Source: Hysterangium stoloniferum (Eukaryota; Basidiomycota; Agaricomycetes; Hysterangiales; Hysterangiaceae). From it: DNA of 64,000 nt. The stretch lies in contig WHVD01000259.1 in NCBI GenBank assembly GCA_015178975.1, positions 1-64,000 of the forward strand. The letters run 5' to 3'. The notes below the pieces were generated by a model. The model saw only the letters and a program-made list of their open reading frames with translations, searched no databases and was not told the origin of the DNA. The translations under genes and the position numbers were made by a program. Numbering within the stretch: position 1 is the first letter of the stretch; the number at the start of each line of letters is the position of its first letter. Below are positions 36,467-50,130 of this stretch, piece by piece.

Positions 36467-36560
36467 AGCCGTATGATGCGCCGATAAGATATTCAAAAGG
36501 AAATCCTTTGTGAAGCCGTATGATGCGCCGATAAGAGATTTAAAAGGGAATCCTATTTGG
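36467..36560. repeat. 47-bp tandem repeat, two copies, upstream of the DUF3445 gene
   Basis: AGCCGTATGATGCGCCGATA occurs at 36467 and again at 36514, and the following bases (AAAAGG-AATCCT) match with small changes. It begins 13 bp upstream of the start codon at 36453, so it lies in the leader or core promoter. Confidence 0.85.
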
Positions 36561-37200
36561 ATAGGTAATTAAGAAGGGTGGATCGAAGCAGCGCATGGCT
36601 TGTTATATGTCCGAAGAGTGGCGGCTCGGCGGCCCGGCACTCTCACGAAACGGTGATTGGCTATATTATGTAAAATGCGAAGAGTTTGACGTAAAAACGC
36701 GAACGTGACCATTAGACAAATGCAGGAGCTTGCAAGGATACGCAGGTCTCATGGTATTGGCCGCTTCTCATTAACTTCGCACATCATGGGCTGTATTTGG
36801 CCACCAGGGTTCATGACATGCACTTTCGTTGAACAAATGGCCTGTTTATCGCCAGCAACTACAAGCGCTAATGATATGTAGCTGTCCATAGATGGATATA
36901 TAGCTCAGGGAAGGTACTCGCATGTGACTTTTTCGAGTTGAGAAACAAGTCTTAATTAAAAGCCTCTGTACCTGAAATACACAACGTAACGCGATGCTAA
37001 TTGGTCGATCAGATCCAAAGATATGTGATATAGGGAAAGGTCAGACGAGCGGAGGAATCGCCTTTTGTGACATTGTCACACCCCGTCACTTCATTGTTAC
37101 AACCTCTTCATGAAAGCTTTAATCGCATTGGAGGTTATTGAAGTAAATAGAAGTGCTATTTTGTAATCCGTACTTCGGAATTATCGTTGGATCAACATAT
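36561..37200. other. Divergent intergenic region
   Basis: Upstream of both the DUF3445 gene (minus) and the FHA/G-patch gene (plus). No gene, and no clear TATA box that I would assign. Confidence 0.55.
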
Positions 37201-38373
37201 ATGGATATCCCAATCAGGTTCGACGACGACGGCGTGGAAGAGGGTGAAATTGGCCCGCTCATGGATGACTATGACCCTGCACTTGAGTTTCCTGGCGATG
37301 ATGAGGTCAGCCAGTATCTCCCCAAAACTCGTATATCTTCACCATCTCCTCCTGCAGTACCTGCAGTGAACAAAACAACCACGTGCCGCCTCATTGTTCT
37401 CGCTTCTAGCATTCTACCACCTTCCAAGCGCATCGCTGTTCTCGATGGTCAGGCAGAGGTATCCATTGGTCGCGATGTCGTACCCTCCGCGAGGATCCGT
37501 CTAAAAGAAATGGCGGTTTCAAAATTCCACGCTTCAATATACTGGGATGGATCACGACGCGAATGGGGTATTGTAGACAGAGGATCTATGCATGGGACTT
37601 TTGTACGTTCTGCGCGAGATCCTTCTACGTCCGCCTCTGGTCATGAGTCACCCGGGACTAGGCTGTCCCAACCACGTCAATCGAGTATGCCGCGAGTTTT
37701 GAGGCATCTGGATCAAGTCACCATTGGCGGAACTACGTTCTTAGTGCACGAACACCTCAATGCACGACCGTGCTCAGAATGCGCGATCGACGGAAAACCG
37801 GAGATACCGCTCTTTTCTTCACGGGCACCTACTACAGTTCACAACCCTGTCGACGATAACCAACGAAAACGAAAACTCGCACATGCGGAGGAGGAAAGGG
37901 ATCCCAAACGAGCAATGGCGAAGCTGAAAGGCAGTCTGATGTCTCGACACCAATCCCACGATCTCAAGTCTTCCGCTGCATACAAAGACCGTTCCGCTCT
38001 CCGCCGACAACTGCACCCTGAACCCCGTATGCCCATTCCTCCGAGTCCTGCGGCACCTCCAGATATCAAGTTCGAAGCTGCGCCTGTTCGAGTGCCTGTC
38101 GAGTCTCTATTACCTCCCCGTCCGCCATCCCCCCCACCGCCAGTCTCATCAAGCAACATCGGCCATAAACTATTGCTTCTGCAGGGCTGGAGCCCAGGAA
38201 CGGCGCTCGGGGAAGACCCGAGCAGTGGGTTAGTTGAGCCCCTTAATCTGGCCCAGAACGCCCCGCGGGCTGGTTTGGGATCCGTGTCAGCGACCCCCAG
38301 TTCCTATATAAATGTTGATAATTGGAAGGAAGAGGCAAGACGGCGACGATGGGACGATGCGCGAGGTAATTGA
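37201..38373 (+). CDS. FHA and G-patch protein (AGGF1-like)
   Basis: Single exon, 390 residues. The start is the ATG at 37201 (MDIPIRFDDDGVEEGEIG); the frame is open upstream but has no ATG. An FHA domain spans about residues 62-170: SIGRD (88-92), SKFHASIYWD (107 on) and RGSMHGTFV (127 on), the Arg, Ser-x-x-His and Asn/His-Gly-Thr positions that hold a phosphothreonine peptide. A Lys/Arg-rich, then Pro-rich linker follows. The C-terminal G-patch-like segment (GHKLLLLQGWSP, GLVEPLNLAQNAPRAGLG) suggests a partner DEAH helicase. This order is that of animal AGGF1, linked to RNA processing. A tail rich in Arg and Trp ends the protein. The acidic N-terminus EEGEIG is also AGGF1-like. Confidence 0.9.
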   Translation: MDIPIRFDDDGVEEGEIGPLMDDYDPALEFPGDDEVSQYLPKTRISSPSPPAVPAVNKTTTCRLIVLASSILPPSKRIAVLDGQAEVSIGRDVVPSARIRLKEMAVSKFHASIYWDGSRREWGIVDRGSMHGTFVRSARDPSTSASGHESPGTRLSQPRQSSMPRVLRHLDQVTIGGTTFLVHEHLNARPCSECAIDGKPEIPLFSSRAPTTVHNPVDDNQRKRKLAHAEEERDPKRAMAKLKGSLMSRHQSHDLKSSAAYKDRSALRRQLHPEPRMPIPPSPAAPPDIKFEAAPVRVPVESLLPPRPPSPPPPVSSSNIGHKLLLLQGWSPGTALGEDPSSGLVEPLNLAQNAPRAGLGSVSATPSSYINVDNWKEEARRRRWDDARGN

Positions 38374-38659
38374 CCGGGGTAGCTATCCTGCATGGCTGTC
38401 AATACGATGTAGCTTAGTGCCGCGAGCAGAGCTGATACTATGCTTAAGGAGAACCTGAGAAGAATTGATGGCTCGTGCTTATACATGATCGGTGAATCTT
38501 TGTCCCACACCCCCCAGTTGTCAAGACCCACGCAGGCGGTGATAGACGCATCTTACGATAGGGCTGCAATAAGCTGTATTAGAGCTGAAAAAACTATGTA
38601 GCATATTATCGATATGGTATTTATTGTAACTAGACGCTGAGATAGAAGATTAGTCACTT

Positions 38660-40899
38660 TCAATCTTCCAAGGCTGGAATCGAAAACCCATATGCCATTG
38701 TCCTTCCTTCGGGGTCCTTTTGGTCAAGCTCCACTCGAAATGCCACATCAAGCGAGAAGGGACGTGTAGTCCCAGTAGCAGGTGTAGCCGCAGAAATATT
38801 CTGCTCCACCGTGCCTCCCCGCTCCGTCTTCGCAATCCGCAAGTCTGTATGCAGCTCGTTTGTATCGCCATTCGCCACGTCGGCTCCGTCTCCGTTTTGG
38901 GTCAGGCTCCTATTTGCCTCGGCAATCTGTGCAGCCAAGCCAGCGTGCTCAGTTATGATAGCATAGTTCCTCGCGGGCATAGTACTGGAAGCTTTGCGCC
39001 GCTTTCCTTCTGAATCCTCGCGAAACAAATCCATGAGATTCTCGTGTGTATGACGATCTAGAAAGTGTATTCGGTTTTGCTTGTGCATAAGCTTCGCAAC
39101 AGCTGGGGGTGGAGGTGCATTAGTGATGGCGGATGAGACCACGTTGACCATGTAACGCGGGTCCTTGTTCTGTTTAAAAAAGAAGGGTGAACTGTGTTAG
39201 TTTAATAATGGTGAGTTTGTAAGATGGAACTTGACCTGTGGGATATTAAACCGTGGGGGCGAAAAGAATCTTCCGACAGCTGCAAGATGGACATCTCCAC
39301 TTAGGATCGTGATGCGGACTTGCTTATCCGCAGCGAAACCTTGTAAACGCCGAACAAACTCATTCCGTTCGCGTTTGTGGTGCATAGAACACCCTACAAT
39401 GTCAATCAGTGCGATTCAGGATTGGTTAAGGGGAAAAACGGACAGTGGTCATCTAAATCATCGAGAAGCTCGGATGACCCATCAAATTTGTTGAACATAC
39501 CGTCTCCCCAACCAAAAAGTTTGCTGGCCAATTTTATTGGGGCAGTCAATAATTTACTACTCAGCAGACCTTCAAGCCAGACAAGTCGGGGATACGCGAT
39601 TGGGACACCAAGCAGCACTAGAACATGTTTGGTAGTCCCCTTTCGAATGTCCATTTCCAAACGGTCAAACATGGCGTCATAGCTGGACTGGTAGCATATT
39701 CGATGCCGAGTCCGCTCCACACGACAATCTAATCCGTAGAACATGGTTCTTGGCCCAAGATTTGAACAGAGAGAGAAGGCCCGTGCATGAATATATGGCC
39801 CTTTCTCAGCACCGACTACAAACGACGGGTCCGGTGCACTCTCAATCTCGGCAGGCGCGATATGGTGCTGGAAAAGACAATAATACTTGTGGGCTATCGC
39901 TCCGATCCCAAGGAATATCGGTGTTCGCATGAAACGGTCTTCGTATGACCCATACCCGTCAATGATACTATATGCAGAGGGATAAGCGAAGGATTTGTAT
40001 TATCTTTGGTGCTTACTCATGGTCGTCCCAAATCTGAATACTAGGAATGGATGCTGATGCTTCTCGGAAGGGACTAGTGGTGTACCACGATAGATAGTTG
40101 GTGAAATACCAATTATCCAGATCCCTGGATAATTGCGGAGTAAAAGGTGTTCTGGCTTTTCTGCGTGGTCTCTTTTCCTTGGACCAGGCTTTCAAAGGTC
40201 CGTCCACGAATACGCGATCAGAATATATCTGATCTCCTCCCCCTTTTGAGAAAACATGTGAATAACTTTGATGATAGCATATGAATATCCGTAACACACC
40301 AATCATAACATGAAAAGGATGGTTCTTGTGAACTAAACAGATTACTGTGAGGAGAGAGGTAATGACGTCATTTGATTACTTGCCACGGAGGACCTGTTTT
40401 GATATTATAAACAGCCCACAAGTACGTCTAATTCAGGACATACATCATTCCACAGAGCAGGCCCAGCAAACGCATCGTCTGGGATCTTGACAGAAAAGCC
40501 ATTGCAAGAATGAAACATGATACGCATATTCTCGTCTTTTGCCGGAACGCTGAATGAACCTTGCACTTGGGGGTTGCCTATGCTATATTGGATCATCTGC
40601 TCGGTGTCAGCGAGAGGCAAGGAAATGCTGTATCTCCAAAAGGAGTGTCCATTCTCAAAGAATATATTCTGAGGTGTTGATGCTGCAAGCTCTGTTTGTG
40701 CATTTTGGATAAACAGCCTAAGCGGTGAAGGCGGTGGTGCGTCGCCCAGAACCAGTAATAAGGAGCCATTCCAGAGTGGGACCGAATAATCGATATTAGT
40801 GTAGCTTCATAGTCGAGTTGAATGCAAACTGAACCAATAATAAAAGATAAAGAATAATTACCGTAATAGTGGACCGCAGAGAAGAGGCGACGCGGACAT
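38660..40899 (-). CDS. PhoD-like metallophosphatase domain protein
   Basis: Eight exons (40899-40862, 40804-40444, 40393-40384, 40332-40300, 40242-40017, 39967-39444, 39393-39236, 39169-38660), 619 residues, starting MSASPLLCGPLLRY. PhoD-like hallmarks are FHVMIGGGDQIYSD (Asp about 151), IQIWDDHD (219-223) and ITILSGDVHLAAVG (Asp 431, His 433), the metal-binding positions of this phosphatase/phosphodiesterase fold. The C-terminal ~170 residues hold NKDPRYMVNVVSSAITNAPP and a beta-rich end, as in long cytosolic fungal PhoD-like proteins; there is no signal peptide. Exon 3 is only 10 nt and is followed by a GC-AG intron (CGTG|GCAAGT); together they restore WNDVLRVHKNHPFHVMIGGG. The substrate is unknown. 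Confidence 0.92.
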
Positions 40900-41408
40900 G
40901 ATAGTTGAAGTTTAGGTTGGGAGAGACATGGATATACTCTCATAGGGGATGACAGCATACCTCAAACTTCGCCAAGAGCAGACGATCGAACTTCATCATT
41001 AACGCTGAGGCTGACTAAACCTAAATAAATGCATGTCAGGTAATTGACTGTCCTGCCAGTACCTGTCATGATAGACCAGACAGTTTATGTAGAAAATGAG
41101 TGCCTTGTGCGCCTTAAAGTAGGCGATATTCGCAAATGGTCAGAAGCCAGCCGGGTATTCGGAACGCCGAACGGCCCATTCAATTACCGTCGTCGTCGGT
41201 TCGGGTCAATTCCAAAACACGCCAGTTATTCCAAAAGGTATCTTAACTAAAGATATCTCGAAGACGGGTCCGACTTGTAGTGACTCTAGATGTGGAATAT
41301 GAAATATTAGATGGTGGGACTTCAATGACTTCATATGGTTGTGTGACGCGCATCAAGGAAACTCTGATTGGTGACATGCGTCACAACTCACGATGCTGTC
41401 GCCGTGAC
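40900..41408. other. Divergent promoter region of the PhoD-like gene and POP5
   Basis: About 510 bp between two divergent start codons; no further gene was seen. Confidence 0.6.
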
Positions 41409-42096
41409 ATGGTCCGTTTCAAAGTTTGTTGTGCATATTTTCCAATTTATCTATTCGTTAAAACCATCCCATAGAATCGTTGGTTACTTGTAGAGTTTAT
41501 TGAATGCCACTCTCAGGGGCCACTTCAAGAGCTTAACTCGAAACTTGTATGGCTGGCTCTCAAACAGAGCGTAATAACAAACTTCGGTGATGTTGGATGG
41601 GGTGCCGTTTCGACATCTTTGAACGGTAATCCAATAAATTAGTTCTCTGTACCTAGTCATAATCATGTTGATTCGACTCACGCAGTGAAATATTTTTCTC
41701 CTACTACCAATCTTTGCATAATTCGAATCGCTCGGGACCATCATAAGCTTGCTTGGGGCGCAACAACACTTCTTACCACTGTAAATGGGAAGGATTATAT
41801 ACCCCATCTAATTCATCTAGCTGGTAAGTCGTCTTTTACATGGTTGTTGTTTTTGTCACTACATGTTTGATTTTCTTTTTGTGAAAGGAACTATCAAGCA
41901 AGCCCAGCTGGCAGCAATCAGGCACAATAAAGAGATAATTGCAAGATACAGAGCGAAAGCTGTCGAAAGAGGTTACTTTCGTTCCATCCCTCTCAATTGT
42001 TCCTTAATAATATTTTTAGGTGAACCGTTGGGGAGAGATTCGTACCACGAATATTTACAACAAAGTCAAGAAGAAATAGAAATGGTACAAGATTAA
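41409..42096 (+). CDS. POP5: RNase P/MRP protein subunit Pop5
   Basis: Five exons (41409-41423, 41475-41625, 41686-41823, 41888-41971, 42020-42096), 154 residues, the usual Pop5 length. The protein starts MVRFKNRWLLVEFI, with the first five codons alone on a 15-nt exon, and contains VKYFSPTTNLCIIRIARDHH, the Pop5 core, and GTIKQAQLAAIRHNKEIIAR. Pop5 binds the catalytic RNA of RNase P and RNase MRP and helps mature tRNA 5' ends and the rRNA ITS1. All introns are 48-64 nt with GT-AG ends. It is divergent from the PhoD-like gene and its 3' end faces the fossil Crinkler-type gene. Confidence 0.96.
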
Positions 42097-42214
42097 TAGG
42101 TTATATGAAAACAATAAGGAACCATGAAGACTGAAGTCGGATTTGACTATTTATTTAACCGGCCGATTTATCCACTTTATCATCAACGGCACGAATGCAT
42201 AGTACAGACCCAAC

Positions 42215-44061
42215 TTAAAGCAGGAAAAAGTGCTTCACTTCATGTGTCGCTTTGGCTATCGATTCTCCAATCCTCCACTCTTTCAAATCCCATCTAGCAT
42301 CCTTCGCCTTGTTGCCATGAACGTTCTCCATAGCCAAAGACCGTTTGTCGCGAGCTAGAACGTCGCAGTAAGCTGCTTGGTCTGACCTATCAATGCGAAT
42401 GACAGAGGCTCCCCAATTAGCCAATATGAGACCTATATTTCTTGTGAATCGACTAGTAAGTCGAGAGAAATGGATTTAGAGAAATACCACAAAATGGTCC
42501 TGGAGCGACATGCAAACTAGACGAATTTCGCATGACCTTTAAGTAGACCAAAGATGGAACCTTGCAAGAGGTGTAAGAGGACCCAGAAACACAACCCCAA
42601 TTCGTGGGCTTCATCAAAGTATGTTACGCTTAGAGCTTGGGGAGACTGAATTGTGGAAAGAAATGCCATAAGGTCTTCAGTGGCCTTCTTGGCGATGGGT
42701 TCATAAAATATGGTACTGAAGTCATGGGGATCGGGATTGCTTGGTTCCCGGGTCACCCGTCTGTGACCTTATAGGACTCGTGTTTGGGCCTCTATGCTTC
42801 CCTTTTAACTGCTAAAACACCGAGAGCATGACGCCAAGAGAAAAAAATAACGACTTGCAGAATTTGCTTGTTTAACAAGTTCCGCAAAAAATCAGTCCCG
42901 GCTGTTCCGCGCTCCCTGTGGTTCCATAAGCTCATGCCAGTGCCAAGGAGCTGTGGTCCGTCAAACTGATGATGACGTTTGGCTGTCTGCAGCCAGTCGA
43001 GCATAATTTTATGTGCAGCAGCAAGAAAGCAGGCAATGGCGTCATGGGCAGTCAAACTCAGGTCATTATCCTTGGTAAAAGCAGCAAAGTACTTGACAAC
43101 CTCTAGATCGGAAGGTGGATAACCTGCAGCACCCGCCTGGCGAAATCAGATCGGAAGGGTGAATATGTGTGTACCGGCCTAGCGGGGAGTTTGTAGCATA
43201 GCGTAACAGTACAGAACCCCCAACACACCTCTGTAAGCATGCGCGACTTCCCTGTTCCGGAACTTTGAACCACGGGAATCGCTTTAGCGTAAATTATTTC
43301 TTTGTTTGTTCGCACTTCGTCATCGGTCCTTTTAAGATATTCGATGAAATTAATAGCAGTATATCCAATAAAGGGTGTATTGTAGGCCGTCATGAGCCCT
43401 GCCAAAAATGTGTCAAACGTCAATGATGGGAGCCAAGAGTGTCATACTTTGAAGATTGTAACGACTAATATTGCAATGTGTAAGTATTCGAGTTAGAGTA
43501 AAGGAGAAAAAAAGCGTGCCGTTGATCAGCGCTCGCCCACGACGCATCCTAAGTTTAGCTGTGAAAGGGATGCGGGATTGTGGTTAAACCCGAACGAACC
43601 TTCCGATAGTCCAAAATGTACGTATGATGCGTAATTAGATTACGCCAATCATCCTTTTCCACACCTTTCCGCATTCCAGCATTCCATTGTTCCGCCTCTT
43701 TTGTATTGAAACTTCTTAGAATGTCACCACGTTCTTGAAAACCTGGAGCCGCGATAACACTGCCTTTGAATTTTGTCTTTGCTACTTCCAAAAGGAGGTA
43801 CTCCAAAGCTTGCGAAGACAGCAAAAGCCGGTCTTTATCGTTGACCTTGACCAGTTGGCAAAACTCCGAGTATCATTTCATCTCGACGTTCAGAGCATCT
43901 AGGTCAACTCCCGCCAGACCCGCCATCGAGGAAGATGATGAAGAGGCGGAAAGGCCTCCTGAACTAGGTATGTCGACATCCATTGCATGATGGTCTGTCA
44001 TGGCGGTTAGGATTAAGCCTTGTGGGGCTGACGTTACAATACTCGTCATGTCATGGCTCAC
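42215..44061 (-). pseudogene. Fossil Crinkler (CRN)-type P-loop protein gene
   Basis: On the minus strand, segments in order show a Ser-rich N-terminus, SQALEYLLLEVAKTKF, THHTYILDYRK, FIEYLKRTDDEVRTNKEIIY, a Walker A-like VVQSSGTGKSRMLTE, IFTLPI and GYPPSDLEV, then FLAAAHKIMLDWL and a Walker B-like VTYFDEAHEL. This order is that of the NTPase-bearing Crinkler-like proteins common in mushrooms. It looks broken, with about two interruptions. A gypsy fossil follows directly. Whether the ancestral gene acted on other organisms or inside the cell cannot be read from sequence. Confidence 0.7.
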
Positions 44062-44286
44062 ATTGTAAGATATGGTGTGCTATGAGCACAAAATATCTAA
44101 TGTGAAAAGATGTGTAAAATCTCTTAATATCCTAGAGAACTTGAGTGACTTTATATACAGTGAAACTACGAGTGGCACAATCTATACAAGTGATGTTACA
44201 TGTATTGATGACAAGATTGCAGTGTAGGGAGTCTCACTCCCTCAGACCTCCCTGGGACTTGAATGTTGACTGTCCCCAGTCAACCT

Positions 44287-45070
44287 ACTCTTCAGAAAAA
44301 CAAGGGGTATCGTCTTCGGGTGGAATATTATCGATAAGGGAGGCGACCGGGATGAGTGTGCGAGAACGCGGGTGGTAGGGGATAAGACGGAACGCAGCGT
44401 AGGGCTGCTTGTGAACCGCGCCATTGAGCTCAGCTAATCGAACGACAATGAGAGGGCCCAAATAGCGGTTTGTTTTGCGTGATAATTCCGTTTCGATGCG
44501 TGAGTTCCTGACAAGCACAAGCGATCCTGCTGCAAAATCGCAGTCAACGATGAGATTTTCATGGTCCTTCTCAAATTGCGCAATCGACATGTAGCGGGAC
44601 TTCAAGACTCGTTCTTTAATGGCTTCCAGATCCGCTGGACGTTTTTCAAGCTGCCGGGCACGGAGCGCAATGAGTTCAACCGTGGGGAGGGGTTTATCAA
44701 TTTTTGGCACAAGATGGGTTGCTTCAACGATGTCAAAGGGGGCAACACTCTCGATTCCATGAGCTAGATAAATGGCGAATAACCTATATCCTTCTTGACA
44801 GTGACGCGATCGGCCCAAAAAACATGGGGCGTGATTTCCAACCCACGAGAAAGGTCGCCCGCGCAAGTTTTGACTATGGCTTCACGGATGGTCCGATGGC
44901 TGCGTTTAACGAGACCGTTGGCCTGCTTATTGTAAGCCGAGATTCGAATGTGATGAATATGGTATAGCTAGCCAGTCCAATGCCGCAATGAAAGGGTGCC
45001 GATGTCTGTGATAATTTACGACAGTGGCCCCCAGCGACAGAGAATGTCATTGAAAATAAATTTACCGAGA
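44287..45070 (-). mobile_element. Gypsy retrotransposon fossil (integrase end)
   Basis: Read on the minus strand it gives integrase-core text (HIRISAYNKQANGLV) and then the chromodomain-less integrase C-terminal part (ELIALRARQLEKRPADLEAI, GSLVLVRNSRIETEL, YAAFRLIPYHPRS). No LTR or gag is attached. It is a truncated old piece with several breaks and of a different subfamily from the elements at the window ends. Confidence 0.8.
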
Positions 45071-46083
45071 GTTACTCCCGTCTCATGGGCCAGAATCCTG
45101 TACTCAGGATAGGCGGTAAGAGAGGACCGCGCCTGTACAATACATTGTTGCCCTGATGCCTTCGGCATGTGCATAGAGTCGAGGGGATATCTCAGGTGTC
45201 ATGGTAGATGTAGGTTGATCCGCTGGTTCGTCAAGGGCTAGTTCATGTATCTCCCCCTCACTTGATGGACCAAGTAAATTTTTATGCCCCAAGGCCTTCC
45301 TCAAAAATGACATCCCTAGAGCAGAAGATGCATCGGGTTGTGGGATCATATAGTCAATAAGCATGGCCCCCAAAATGGCCAACCAGTGCAATTGGGAACA
45401 GGTCGGCTTTCGTGATACACGACCAGGAATCTTTGATGCAGTTGGTCCCTGGAACGCGGCTCTCATGTCACTCCCTGCGATTTTGTACACTCTCTCAAAC
45501 AGGAAAAAAAGTCCAACCATAACACTTAGCCTCATTACGAAACATTCTTGAAGTCATTGCAACAACATCATATAGCTGGTGTGATGGATGTGTAGACACT
45601 ATTGTCTGTTGGGAATATTTCTCCCCTGCCACAAGCCTGGAAGGTTGGAACATAGTAACCCTTCAATTTGTATGGGCATGATTGTTAGAATTCGAGCATC
45701 GTGAACAACACAAAATTCCGAAACAACATGATCAAGTGGCACAGCTATTTTCAGCTACACAATGAAACTGCCGCTCCCTTGTGCTACTCGCATTGCTTGT
45801 ACCATCCCTATTGTTCCCTTCACATATATAAACCATCTTTCCTATTATGCTAGACCTCAGTCCGTTATACGCTACTGTTATATGAGACTGAGGTGAGCAA
45901 TTTTTTAATACCGGTACTTAAATATTTATACTAATAATGTATTAGCTATAATATTTAGGTCTGACTTTTTAACAGTGATGACTCTTGAGGAATTAGTGCA
46001 TGTGTCTGCAATCCTAACACCATAATGACGCTAATCATACATACTATCGGAATCAATTTACATGGTATCCCCCTCTTTCGCTT
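45071..46083. other. Unassigned stretch
   Basis: About 1 kb. One minus-strand frame of 143 codons (45535-45104) directly follows the gypsy fossil but shows no motif I can name. The rest is AT-rich. Confidence 0.5.
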
Positions 46084-47265
46084 TTATTCATTGTCAAAAT
46101 TCGTCCCAATGCTCCAGTCGCGCCATTCTTCCACATCTCGTTCAAGTTCCTTCACTCTGAATGACTTCCATAAAAGGGCATCATCCCCCAAAAGAATCCT
46201 CGAGGGTACCTTCCGGGACTTTGCTAAGCCATGCCCTGTAAGGAGATCAACAATCCGCTCAGCAGCCTTGTGGGGATCCCCTGGCTGTTTAAAGTCAGGG
46301 GAAACCCTCTCCCTACTAGGAGCCAATACATCATCGTATTCAGTAATACGCTTAGCTGCGGTGGTGGGTTCCTATCGGAAAGGAATATGATTGGTGGTCA
46401 AGGAATGTAATGACGAAGGTTGACCCACAGCAAATACTTCAGTACGAAACTCTCCAGGTTCAATACAAGTCGCAGTTATCCCAAAGGGAGCGACCTCGGC
46501 CGCTAAAGTAATTGTGAGCGCTGCAAGTGTAAGCCAATAACCGCGTCAGTGCCATTGTGAAGCTGCAGTGCATGTACTCTTACAAGCAAGTGCTGCCTTG
46601 GATGATGTGTAGATGGCGGTACCTTACACAGATAATCAATATTGATACGTCCATCTCAGCAATGCAATTACCGGGTACTGGCAGGTCTGAAATGCCGGAA
46701 CCTATCATGGCTATCGTGCCTGCCTTCCGCTGGCGCATGTGAGGGAGAACTGTCCTGGTAAGGTTCACTGTTTGCTTCGTGAGTAAACCGACGTCCTAAT
46801 CCTCAAAAGTTTCCCGGATCACTCACTCGGGCCGAAAACGCTGGTCTGGTATTGTCTGAGCGTTTCTTCGGGGCTAATTCAAAAAAATCAAAATTAAATG
46901 CTGCCGATCATACCAATAGGACACACACTTTGTCTCCTCTATAGCACCGTGTTGCAGAAAACCAGCATTGTTACAAAGAATATCAACGTGTCCGTGGATC
47001 GATATGGCTTTATTCGTGAATTCACCGAGCTTCTCCAGCGGAGCGGTGACATCGAGAGAGAGTACATCCGCTCCTTTTGCGATCAAATCAATCAGCCTTG
47101 TGTTTGGATCCCCTCTGCATGTGGCGATGACCTTGTCTCCCCTCGCGAGGGCACCTGAGAGCGCGATGGTCATGCATCATATATATCGCGGATAAAGAAC
47201 GTACTAAGACATATTTCCTTTCCCAGTCCACTGCTACATCCTGTGATTATCCAGACTCTGGTCAT
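46084..47265 (-). CDS. Classical short-chain dehydrogenase/reductase (SDR 1)
   Basis: Seven exons (47265-47205, 47154-46929, 46873-46827, 46767-46672, 46622-46584, 46520-46429, 46371-46084), 282 residues. Rossmann cofactor motif TGCSSGLG (residues 8-15), CNNAG (81-85) and catalytic YTSSK (Tyr148, Lys152) with an upstream Ser-containing MIGSGIS mark a classical SDR using NAD(P)(H); IATCRG after the second strand hints at NADP preference. The C-terminal ~95 residues (QPGDPHKAAERIVDLLTGHG, EEWRDWSIGTNF) match the type annotated as NAD(P)-binding oxidoreductase in fungi. The substrate is unknown. Its first six exons have exactly the lengths of those in the gene at 50739-51893, with an aldo-keto reductase between them on the same strand. 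Confidence 0.92.
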
Positions 47266-48681
47266 GGTAGTATACAAATAGGAAAAGAGGAATTTGCAGC
47301 GGTGGTAAACAGGTGAAACCACCTATGTACGCCGGTGAATACGGTATCTATAAATATGAGTCATGCTGGTACCAAATACTGTAGCTTGAAAAACGTCCTT
47401 ACAGAAATGCGTGACAAATTATTAGAAATAGGAAGCTACCACGTGGGTGCTCCAAAGTGTCGATGTTGAGTGACATCTGGTTGAATTGCTACGAATCTCG
47501 ACCAAATCTCCAGGTTGGAAACGTGATTACACGGCGGTTGCGGTAGGGTCGAGATCTCCATTACATACCGAATTTCATATTCAGGAGCCTGGCACAGCTG
47601 AGGGTCAGAATTGTCGATCTCGGATATCCTCCGAAATTCATAGAGAAATTATAAAGTTTTCCCAAGAATGTTAAAATTTTTTAAACGTGCACGGCTATAT
47701 GCTCAACGTTGTGAGTCTGTCATAATATATACGTACACCGTTACAACGCAATAGTTTTATTTCAAACTGCTATCGCAAAGTAAGTTTGCCAAACAATATT
47801 AGATGCTTTCACCGGACCACTAGTTCCGTATGATGTTCCGGATCCAGGTATCCCTATCTCTGTTCGCGTAGCATTATGTAGTATTTCATGCGGTGATCGA
47901 TTGAATCGCGCCAGATATCATGCAATAGAGTTCAGCCTTGCACGAGTTCACAATTCTTGTGGTCATGTGGCTCAATGGCACTTCCAGCCGCATCTCAACG
48001 GATATCGTCAGATACCGCTACTTAAATCGTTCGTCAATATTTGGTTTTCATCATGTCTATGTGAGATAACCATGAATTCGAGACTTATGTAATGATTAGT
48101 TAGTTTGCCCCACCCTGGCACTAACATTCTCAAAGAACGTCTGCCCCTCAGGCTTCTGACTGGCATGTGAATGAACGGGCTACTAGCACACACACCCAAC
48201 ACCCAACCAATCCTAAGTGGTCGATCCGCTATACTTTAAAAAAAAATTTTATTCCTTGAGAGGTCTAACTGTGTCAAAGCTGGCGGACGTTGATCATGAC
48301 AAGTCGGCGATAACATAGTCAATATTAACAGGCCTTTTGCATTTCATTTCATTTTTATCTACTAGGGCAAAGTATTTATTACGGTAAGGTGAAACTTCCA
48401 AACCTTTTACTTTACGGAGGACTAGAGGGTCAAACGCTTCGATAGTACCAGCCAGCCTCATTTTCTCTCCAATGTATAATGTACCTGGTGTATTTATTCC
48501 CTGATAAGTATTGCACTACAGGAAATTAATACTTACCTACATCAACTATCTAGTTAATATAACGTTAGCCTTAGAAAGCGATAACATGGCACTACACTGA
48601 AAGTTGACCTTTGCCAGAAGGCAAAACTATTCGGTTGAAAACAGCCCCATTGCATTCCAGACTTTAACAAGGACATTTATT
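47266..48681. other. Spacer between SDR 1 and the aldo-keto reductase gene
   Basis: About 1.4 kb. Around 47790-48100 a plus-strand reading (DAFTGPLVPYDVPDPG and following) looks protein-like but has no family I recognise and no start; I do not call it. A poly-A/T run lies at about 48235-48252. Confidence 0.5.

Positions 48682-50130
<1,449 letters not shown>

Noticed and set aside
45104-45535. 143-codon minus-strand frame after the gypsy fossil
   Set aside because: No integrase, RNase H or other motif; length alone is not enough.
47790-48100. Protein-like plus-strand reading between SDR 1 and the aldo-keto reductase
   Set aside because: No start codon, no family, and stops soon interrupt it.
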